Assembly: GCA_039621445.1 (NCBI GenBank)
Contig: CP154956.1
Span: 12,771,443-12,835,442 of the forward strand
Direction: 5' to 3'
Source of the DNA: Euglena gracilis
Lineage: Eukaryota > Euglenida > Euglenophyceae > Euglenales
Length of the DNA: 64,000 nucleotides
Positions within the stretch are counted from its first letter, which is position 1, and every line of letters starts with the position of its first letter. A program made the translations under genes and the position numbers. Below, one piece after another: positions 55,766 through 64,000 of the stretch. The notes beneath the pieces are model-generated. The model worked only from the letters and a program-made list of their open reading frames with translations. It did not search any database and was not told the origin of the DNA.

Positions 55766-56409
55766 CCTGGTGAGTGGGGGTCCCCCAGGGGCCGAAAAAG
55801 GTGCTGATTTTGGTCACAGGGGTGTGGGGTCACGGGGGAAATGATTTTTTGTTGCAGCTTTATGCCGGCACCAAAGAATCAGTGAATCAGAAGTCAATGC
55901 ATCAGAGCAGAAAGTCTCAGCATTAGGATGCAGTGCTTCCGCATTGGTGGGTGACAAAAATTGTTGCAGTGGCATTTGACCCCGCCAAGGTACCCCACTG
56001 CCAAATTCCAATCAATTACACGCCATTTCCGTCGCAATTGAGGCTTTGGCTGGTAGTCCAAGCTTTGAAGTAATTCCTTGCCAATGGTCTCAGAAGAATT
56101 TTGGCCCAGTTTGACAAGGGGCCCTTTTTGGATGAGTTGCCCAACACAAAGTTTCTTCCCCCTCCCGTCAGGCTTTCCCCACCTGTCAGCTGTCCTCATG
56201 AAGAGCGCTTTTTTCACGTTCATGATGCTCAAAAACCCGAAAAATGGTTGTATTTCAACACAGGAAATGCGATTAATTTTAACAAAAAGATGTCAACGAT
56301 TTATTTAGAAATCGGCAGGAGACAGGTCAGCGGGAGACAGGTCCTTATTTGGATGGATGAGCGGGGACAGTGGGGAGCTGGTTTGGAGGCAGGTTCCCGG
56401 GGTGGGACG

Positions 56410-56585
56410 GGGGGGGGGGGGGCAGGTCCCGGGTCCAGCCGTGCTGCCGCGTGAACTGCGCTGCCTCGGAAGAGCAGGGGTTCGCCCCCGCAGTTCCCCC
56501 GCCACCGGCGGTGGCAAATCATTCCTCGGCAAAACAACAATGCGCGGGGCCTGGGGCACGCGCTGCTGGTGGGGCACATGCAACC
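56410..56585. other. G/C-rich coding-like stretch, strand unclear
   Basis: Open and biased on both strands: + NCAASEEQGFAPAVPPPP, - HVPHQQRVPQAPRIVVLP. It may be a linker exon of a gene between RRM copy B and the downstream C2 gene. No motif. Confidence 0.25.
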
Positions 56586-56589
56586 CCCC

Positions 56590-58670
56590 CAATTACTTTT
56601 TAATTGGAATTAGGGGTACCAAAAATAATTTTTTTATTTCATTGTATACTTAGGTTGCGTGCAGGATTGCTAACTGCGTCAACATTTTATTGCACATGTC
56701 TACTAAAAAAGAAAGTGTGTGTGTTTAAATAACAGTCCAAATATACCAGATTTAGATATTTGGATATAAAATTGTGAGAAAAGGCAAGTTGATATTCATT
56801 TACCAACTGCTGTAGCATGTGGCTGTCGGGGGCAAGTTCCTCCCTCCCCCTGAAGTTTGTCTTCCAGGAAGTCCAATCAGCTGGTTGGGAGGAGGCTCGG
56901 CCCTTCGGGGAGATGGCATCACAAGGGGAAGAATGTTCGTTTTAGCATGTCTTGTCTTGTTGAGCGAGACAGTCGCGAGGGGGGTGTTGAGGTTGCTGGA
57001 GTGCAATGACCCCAAAATATCAGACACGGTGCTTGTATTAAAGACCATAGGGAGAACGGTGCCGCCAATTCTATTGACGAGCAATAATAATTTTGAACGA
57101 TTGAATAATTTTGAATGTATTTACTAATTTGAATGATTTAAATAAGGTCTTTGCAATGATTTTTTCGAATCCGAAAGTTTTGATTTATGCAAGCATGTGT
57201 TGTTCATTCTTGTGTGTGGTATTTTGTTTTGGTTGTAATTCCTGGTCAAATTTCCCGCCTTATGGTGATTCCAGAGGGGTGTCTAAAAGCGAGGGGCGTT
57301 TTATATTTGGGGGGGGGTTTCAGTTCAGTGAGGTTTTTGCAGTTGTATGATTTTCATCCCACATTGACAAGACACTGCATTGGATACCTGAAGGATTTCT
57401 GCAATATCCTGAATTTTTGGCAGGGTGAGATATTATCTCGGTATTTCAACTTTTTTTTAAGCCCAGGGGTACAGGGGGGGGGGCTCAATTTCGACTGTAT
57501 GGAAATGTATGGAACTGTATGTTTGGGGTCAAAAAATTCCCAAACGAAAATTCCTGAACCCAATTATTTATGCGCGTTTGTGTATGTGTATGTATGGATA
57601 TATAATATATATACACACATATATACATACATTATATATCTATATCGGCCGAGATTCCAGACATGTGGATTCTGTTGTTGTTGTTTTTGCACATCCTTCC
57701 TTGATACATCCTACCGTGCCAGCACAACATTGTTTTTTTCCCCTTTGCTGAGAGATGTCAATGCTCTCAAAAGCTCAAATCCTGTTTGTTTGAACCTGCA
57801 AAAACAACCCAATCATTCCACCCAACTCACTGCCCAGGGCCCCGGGGCCGAAGGGTTATCACACACCGGGCTGACCACACGTGCAATCCGGGATCTTTCG
57901 GGCTTCCCCCACGATACAATTCTACCCCAGGTTTTGGCACGAGGACGCACCTGGTCAGGTGGGCACCGCCTCTTTCGGTGATTATTTTTTGTGCGTGGGT
58001 CGGTGGGTGTAGGTGGGTGATTGTGGGTGATTGTGGGGGTTTCTGTGTGCAGGTGTGTTTTTTTTTGCTGTTGTGTGTTGTGTTTGTGTCTGTGTGGGTG
58101 TGGGTGTGTGTGAGTGGGTCCGTGGGTGGGTGGGTGTGCTGTGGGGGTGCTGTGTGTGTATTTGGTTGTGTTCATGTGCGTGTGTCCGCGCGTATCATTT
58201 TCCATCGTTATCAACGTGAGTGTTAGAAGGGATGATGTGTCATGTGTGCAACTCTGCCCATACAACCCCCATGTCTTGCCTTTAAATTCCTCCGCTGGTT
58301 GCGGAGGGAAAAAAATTGCGGGTCGTCCTCCCTACCCCCGCCTCTAGTCTGCACCAAACAGGGCGTGCTTTGCCCTTCCTGTCTCCAACGGCCTTGTCGT
58401 CAAACCCTGCGGTCTCTCCATTTCTCTCTCTCGTTCTCTTTCTTTCGCCTAACCCTGCCATTCTGCTGATCTTTCCCACCCACCCCACCCCCCCAGTAGG
58501 TCCCACCCCCCACTCAGGGCTGCACAAAACCCCAAAGCAAAGCTCCCGAACTCCGAACAAACTCCATTTGTTTGCATTGTGTGTTGGCTTCCAGAATCAG
58601 TTCAACCCATACCCACTCACACACTCTACAAACCGAGAACTTTAATTTTGGGCCTCACGCAGAGGTGAGC
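56590..58670. other. A/T-richer region without assigned gene
   Basis: An open + frame at 56819-57127 (MFVLACLVLLSETVARG inside it) has ordinary codon use, and the opposite strand is also open; neither could be tied to a family or splice sites. A gtgggtgtg-rich stretch lies at 57990-58190. Confidence 0.35.
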
Positions 58671-58680
58671 ACAACATACA

Positions 58681-59047
58681 GTACCCCCCCCCCTATGTCC
58701 AACGACCCCCCTATGTCCAATGACCACCCCCCCCGGTCAGAGGACACCTTTTCGGAGGTTTGACCAAATTTTTGGTCCCGACGTGAAGCGCCGGGACCAA
58801 AAATTTTGCCCAAAAATTGGCCAAAAATTTGGCCAAAATGCCATTTTTGACACTTTTTGGACAAAAATTTGTCAAAATTGCCCAAAATTTTCGGCGCAAA
58901 GCGCCGGAAGGGAAAATTTGGGCATTTTTGGGTGGGTAGGGACATGAGTACCCACCAACTTTCTTTTGACCCCATGTCCAACGACCACCCCCCCCCCGGT
59001 CAGAGGACAGAAATTACCGGTCATTGGACATGGGGGGGGGGGGGTAC
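58681..59047. mobile_element. GTAC/C-run element, best complete copy
   Basis: Starts gtacccccccccctatgtcc and ends tcattggacatgggg...gtac. Inside: ggtcagaggacaccttttcg, gcgccgggaccaaaaatttt, ttttcggcgcaaagcgccgg. The outer 20 bp are inverted repeats. The bordering GTAC is either part of the repeat or a 4-bp target. Confidence 0.7.
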
Positions 59048-59198
59048 TTTTGCATTCCCAAAAAATGAATGAATGATTGAATGAATGAACCATAAATAAA
59101 TGAATGAATTTTTATTTTTTGCTTGTCCAAGGTACAGATTATCGTTGACAAACCCATGCCAACGGCACTTTCCCGGAACATTGTTGTGTCCTGTGGAA

Positions 59199-59623
59199 CA
59201 TACATCTCTCCAAGGTTTTGCGAACCCCCCCGGGGGGGGGGGGGCGGCTGCAGCCAGCCCCGATTTGGGCCCAGCCCAGCCGCAGCAGCACCCCCCCGGG
59301 GGGGGAGGTGCTGCTAGCCCAGCTAGCCAGCCCCTTTTTTGGGGGTCCAGCCCAAAATTTTTCGGCGCAAAGCGCCGAAATTTTTTTGAAAAATTGTGTT
59401 CAAAAGTGGCCATTTTTGGGGGGTTTCAGATGCATCATTTTTTCAAAACTGTGTTTTGCAGGTCATTTTTGGGCATTTTTCCAATTTCAGTCCAGCTCGC
59501 CCCTGTTCGGGTCCAGCCGGTGCCTAGCCCCCCCCAGGGGGGGGGGGGCTAGCCAGCCCAAATTTCTAGCCAGCCCAAATTTCTAGCCCAGCACCCCCCC
59601 CGGGGTCCTTAAAGAGATGTATG
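59199..59623. mobile_element. MITE with perfect 8-bp target duplication (CTGTGGAA)
   Basis: Left end CATACATCTCTCCAAGG, right end CCTTAAAGAGATGTATG; flanks CTGTGGAA at 59191-59198 and 59624-59631 are identical. Same family as the insert in the C2 exon at 13513. A further left end, catacatctctttaaggttt, is at 60719. Non-coding interior with ccagccc words. Confidence 0.85.
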
Positions 59624-59919
59624 CTGTGGAAGGGGGGGGGACCATTCTGAACGGGACCCGTCACGGAAGGGATCGCTTTGTTTCCCTCAATTGCGTCCCA
59701 CCGGCCCTTCCCACTGCAGCCCTGTCCCCCAGCAGCCCCCCCCCCCCACACACCCCATTTGTATTTCAACCCTCCCCTTTGGCCGACCCGCCGCCCGTCC
59801 CTCGACCTGGACTGGCATCCCCCAGGGCCGGAAGGGAGGGAGGGCAGCCCACACTGGCGGTTCAACAGCAGTCCCCCCCCCACCCCGGGAAACTCGCCTG
59901 ACCAAAACCCTCATGGTCC

Positions 59920-60365
59920 CGCCGGGGAAACTGTCAGGGGCCGGTGCCGGCCAACCTGTCAGGGTCAGGATCCGTTGGAATTCCCTCAGAAGGCTCCCCC
60001 TGGGAAATTGTCATTCGGGGCCGCAAAGCCAAGCCAGGCCAGGCATTTTGACAGCCAAGATAGCAAATAGGTGTGATACCTACCCCCCCCCCGGGAAACT
60101 GTCATGCCCGAGAACCTGTCAAGGTCCCTGGTACCAGCCAACCTGTCAGTATAGGAAGTTGTCAGGGTCCCCGGTACCGGCCAACCTGTCAGGGTCATTT
60201 TTTATTGACTTTCCCTTGAAATGCCCTACCCGGGAAACTGTCAGGGTCCCGCCCGGGAAACTGTCAGGGTCCCCGGTACTGACCAACCTGTCAGTATAGG
60301 AAGTTGTCAGGGTCCCCGGTACTGGCCAACCTGTCAGGTGACAGTTTCCCGGGGTGGGGGTAGTA
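59920..60365. repeat. 'gggaaactgtcagggtcc' repeat cluster 2
   Basis: Seven or more units of gggaaactgtcagggtcc and ggccaacctgtcag, some in pairs as ccggtaccggccaacctg. It closely resembles cluster 1 at 51770-52460. Confidence 0.7.
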
Positions 60366-60821
60366 GAGGGTTTCCAAATCACCTCCATTTGACCCCCCCC
60401 CCCAACTCCCCACCTGGCCCAAGTTATTCACCCGCGAAGGGGTCCAAACTGGGTAGGATTGGCCAACCCCCCCAGGTTCGACTCTGCCATTTCACCAGGG
60501 CGAGATTTTCGGTAAAAATTTTTCTTCAAAAAAGTACCTCGATAAACATACATAGACGAAGTGCCCCTGGAAATCCGGGATCCAGTCGCTCGCAACTGGA
60601 AAATAATTCCGGTTACGGGGCCAGGGTCGTGGCGACAATCCGCTGGTTCTCCTACTACCCAGAAGAGGGGGGGAAGGGCGGTTCTATCCCCCCCTCAAAA
60701 AGTGCTCTGTTTGCAATCATACATCTCTTTAAGGTTTTGCAAACCCGGGGGGGAGGGGGCTGCTGCAGCCAGCCCCGATTTTGGCCCAGCCCAGCCGCAG
60801 TAGAACCCCCCGGGGTTCTAC

Positions 60822-60852
60822 TGCGGGGGGGGGGGGGGGGGGGGGGGGGGGG
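60822..60852. repeat. G homopolymer, about 30 bases
   Basis: One almost unbroken G run next to an element with ccagccccgatttt words. Its length is probably unreliable in assembly. Confidence 0.85.
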
Positions 60853-61762
60853 AGGGGGCTAGCCCTGCTAGCCAGGCTTTTTGGAGGGTCCAGCCCGAAA
60901 TTTTTGGCGCCAAAATCTTTCGAAAAAAGTGCCTAAAAATGGCCAAAAAAAACGGTGTTTTGGGGGGTGTTCTGGGGCGTTTTTTTGGGGGGGGGGTGTT
61001 CTCAGATGCTCATTTTCTTTTCAAAATTGTCCAAACCAACACCAACACCACAGAACAGAAAGCACCCCATGGAACGGATCGGGCTGCTCCCTTCCACCCT
61101 GTGGCCAGCCAGACACCCCCTCTGCATGGATTTCCTCTGTGCAGAGTTCACTCAGCGGAAGTGGCGGTGCCCCTCCCGGACCATATTTGCATCGCAGGGG
61201 ACCAGAGGGCTTCTGCATGACAGAGATGCATACAAAACTGGCAAGACAGGACGTAGCAAGACACGGGATGTGGAAGACACGATATGGCCGACACCAGGTG
61301 ATTCAAATCTTTTTTTTTCTGCAATTCAAATGAAATCAAATTTTCCCACAGAGTCATAACCCACCCGGAAATCAAAAATTTTCTGAACTTGATAGGTGCA
61401 CATCCAAATACACATACCTGCTCCCTCCCCCCCCGAGAAACTGTCCTCCCCGGGAAACTGTCACCCAAGCCCTGTACTCGCTGACCTGTCACCAAACAAT
61501 ATGTTTCGGAAATTTTGCCGTTTTCTCACAGTAAATGGATTTTTTTGAAGGTTAAAAAATTACTACCTCGTTTTATTAGAATTCTGACCACAAATATGCA
61601 ATAACAGCGTATTCCTTGGATTTTTGGGTCAGCGGGGGGGAGGGGGGCAAAAAAATTCATATTTTCCCCCTCTGAGCGGACCTGATCCTCTGCATTATGG
61701 ATCAATCTGAACCCATCCCCCCAATCCCCCGCCTTTCAGGGTCCGGACCAACCTCTGGTGGA

Positions 61763-61906
61763 AGGGGGGGTAACTGTATACCCAAGTCCGTCCTGTGCGA
61801 AGTGGAGTCCGACAGACCCCCCCAGGAACCTCGCGTTGACCACCACTTGGATTATAGCCTGATGGCACAGTTTCAGGTTGCACGGCAAATTACCAAAGTG
61901 ACCAGG
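61763..61906 (+). CDS. second C2 gene, exon a: strands 1-3
   Basis: Reads SVLCEVESDRPPQEPRVDHH, LDYSLMAQFQVARQITKVTR. D-Y-S-L-M-A-Q-F...T-K-V-T-R fits C2 strands 2-3. The start is five bases after CTG and the end precedes CAC CAG, both phase 0, pairing with CTG before exon b. Third-position bias is weaker than in the first C2 gene. Confidence 0.5.
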
Positions 61907-62327
61907 CACCAGAAGTGTGGGTCATTTCATGTTTGTGGTCGATTCCTCTTATTTTCGACAGTGAGAAGGAAGAGTGGAAGTGACCCCCCCCTCAGGGGTT
62001 TTTTTAGTCGTGCCCCCCCCCCCCCCGGGGGGTGGGTGGGTCCAGCCGAGCCCCCCCCCCTGGGGGGGGGGTCCCCCCAGGGGGGTGGGATATACTTTTC
62101 GGCACCTTTGGCGCCGAAAATTTTTGAAAAGGTGCTGTTTTTAGCACTTTTCGCAATTTTCGACCATTTTTTTTGTGGGTCCCCCGGGACCCCCCCCCCC
62201 CGGGCCCCCAGGGGGGTGGGGGGGACCCCCCTCCCCCCCCCGGTCTTTAAAAAAACCCCTCCCCCTCCTCCAGGGGGTGGATCAAAAATTGCATGGGTGA
62301 GCCCCCACCCCTTTCAGCGCTGGGGAG

Positions 62328-62500
62328 GCCAAACCGGCAGTGGGGTTCGCTGTGGACGCTCTGGCCCCCGCCGGCGGGTACCGCTGTTCAGGGCGATCCG
62401 CTCCAGACCGCCCCGGGGCCGCCGACCTCCCCTCCGGGGCGCCCCTGCACGGGCTTCTTTCTCGGGAAGGTCGCCCGCCTGGAGCCAAAACCTGGGAGGG
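62328..62500 (+). CDS. second C2 gene, exon b: strand 4 on, frame problem
   Basis: Starts five bases after CTG (62320-62322) and reads AKPAVGFAVDALAPAGG, completing TKVTRAKPAVGFAVD with exon a. Near 62385 the better C2 match moves to another frame (GFFLGKVARLEPKPG at about 62449-62493), so a frameshift, an assembly error or an unseen intron is likely. The end is not placed. Confidence 0.45.
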
Positions 62501-62505
62501 AGTGT

Positions 62506-62732
62506 ACACACACACACACACACATACATACATACATACATACATACATACATACATACATACATACATACATACATACATACATACATGCATGCATGCA
62601 TGCATGCATGCATGCATGCATGCATACATACATACATGCATACATACATACATACATACATACATACATGCATGCATGCATGCCTGCATGCATACATACA
62701 TACATACATACATACATACATACATACATACA

Positions 62733-62765
<33 letters not shown>
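62506..62765. repeat. (CATA)n and (CATG)n array
   Basis: ACAC, then catacata with three catgcatg blocks. It is the opposite-strand counterpart of the 5820-7359 array and, like that one, follows a C2 exon. Confidence 0.95.
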
Positions 62766-63530
62766 TATATAAGATACCATATATACTACATATATTATTG
62801 TGTAATATATATGCATGCAAGTTGCATAATCTGCATTTTTTTTGCATTTTGGTGCATTGCAAAATTTGAGGTGCCCTGTTGCATTTTCTTCCTCTGCAAA
62901 ACCGTCCCCCCCCCATCTGGGAGTTTCCATTTATGGGCAGGCACATAAACCCCCCCAAAAATAAACCCGTTTATTTTTGGGACCCCTTTTTCAAAAACAA
63001 GCACACAAAAACAAACTGCAAAAGCGAAAAAAAATTAAAAACAAATTCATAAATTCAGCAAAAATCCCAAAATTATACCCCCAAAAATGAGACTAGCGTT
63101 TTTTTGAACCGATTTTTGTTCATTGCCAAAATCACCCTTTTTTGGACCTGTTTTCGGACCCCCGCCGGAAGGCTTTTTCGAAATCCTCAACAAAAATCCA
63201 AAACGCAACCCCCCACCCGGAAAATAAGAACTCCCCTTGGGATGTCTAACAATAGACCCAAAAAACTAGACCCAGGGTCCTCTTTGGGGGGGTCTGGTGC
63301 AAGGCACCCGTTTGGCCAACGGAAGCCTGCCCCCATAAAACCACCCGTCGTGCGTCGTGTGGACGGCGCTGGGCCGGGCCGTGTACGAGGCTTGCGTTGC
63401 TGAACCGCATTCACTCTTTTCCCCCAAACCTGCACATCTGCTGGCTGCCGCTGACCATGGCTTGTCTTGCGCTGTGCTGTGCTGTGTCAGGGGTGTTTTG
63501 CGGGGACAGAACAGCTTCCTGTTTGCTGTT
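62766..63530. other. intron-like sequence, one weak exon candidate
   Basis: A frame at about 63351-63470 (WTALGRAVYEACVAEPHSL, then FSPKPAHLLAAADHG) has fair bias and could continue the second C2 gene, but no splice ends were fixed. The rest is A-rich sequence with C runs. Confidence 0.3.
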
Positions 63531-63534
63531 TGTT

Positions 63535-63537
63535 GAT

Positions 63538-63589
<52 letters not shown>

Positions 63590-63615
63590 GTGCGTGTGTG
63601 TGTGTGTGTGTGTGT

Positions 63616-63660
<45 letters not shown>

Positions 63661-63789
63661 TGTGTGTGTGTGTGTGTGTGTGCGTGTGTGTGTGTGCGCA
63701 CGCGCGCGTGTGTGCGCGCGCGCGCGTGTGTGTGCGTGCGTGCGTGCGTGCTTGTGTGTGCGCGCGCGTGTGTGTGCGTGCGTGCGTGC

Positions 63790-63879
<90 letters not shown>

Positions 63880-64000
63880 TGTGTGTGTGTGGGTGTGGTC
63901 GTGCGTGCTTGTGTGTGTGCGTGTGTGTGCGTGTGTGTGTGTGTGTGTGTGTGCGTGCGTGTGTGTGTGCGTGTGTGTGTGTGTGTGTGTGCGTGCTCGG
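63535..64000. repeat. (GT)n and (CGTG)n array to window end
   Basis: gtgtgt with cgtgcgtg and cgcgcg blocks for about 465 bp, running off the window. Confidence 0.95.

Noticed and set aside
56819-57127. 102-codon frame with MFVLACLVLLSETVARG
   Set aside because: Both strands are open there, codon use is unlike the confirmed exons and no domain is recognisable; kept only as a note on the region.
1-64000. Bacterial operon, phage, CRISPR or plasmid interpretation
   Set aside because: Exons with split RRM and C2 domains, long introns and microsatellites show a eukaryotic nuclear genome; no ribosome-binding sites or direct-repeat/spacer arrays are present.

Overview
The window is nuclear DNA of an intron-rich eukaryote. 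Short exons of 50-150 bp, very rich in G/C at third codon positions, sit in long introns full of C/G homopolymers, dinucleotide and tetranucleotide arrays and small inverted-repeat elements. All exons that can be assigned lie on the + strand. No rRNA, tRNA, CRISPR, operon or bacterial signal was seen.

Layout: (1) 4.1-18.3 kb, a gene for a protein with a Ser/Arg/His/Pro-rich start followed by three C2 domains. (2) 19.5-31.6 kb, a gene with four RNA-recognition motifs (RRM copy A), each RRM cut into two to four exons. (3) 31.6-36.2 kb, a spacer carrying a second, broken copy of the last C2 exon (35.5 kb). (4) 36.3-50.6 kb, RRM copy B: the same four RRMs, then a linker exon and a fifth RRM ending in TAA, about 500 residues in all. 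(5) 50.6-64 kb, mostly repeats, with part of another C2 gene at 61.8-62.5 kb. Parts 2-4 are best explained by a tandem duplication of a block holding the 3' end of a C2 gene plus the RRM gene. Copy A lost or never received the fifth RRM.

The most interesting result is the intron structure. When the RRM exons are joined so that the RNP2, RNP1 and last-strand motifs read through in frame, many introns do not have GT-AG ends. Instead they begin with three bases plus CAG and end with CTG plus five bases, or carry another complementary triplet pair (CTG/CAG, CGG/CCG, TGG/CCA) at the same positions, +4 to +6 and -8 to -6. This agrees, as I recall it, with the signature published for nonconventional introns of euglenids. 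True GT-AG introns occur in the same C2 gene. The mixture suggests Euglenozoa (euglenid or diplonemid), but that is inference, and the species cannot be named from the sequence.

The same 3+5 geometry equals an 8-bp target duplication. Several short elements in the window have CAG...CTG (or CAT...ATG) terminal inverted repeats and perfect or near-perfect 8-bp direct repeats, as hAT-like MITEs do. One such element splits a C2 exon exactly (13.51-14.06 kb). Another splits RRM2 of copy B but not of copy A (40.20-40.46 kb). The window therefore looks like a record of introns being made from small DNA transposons.
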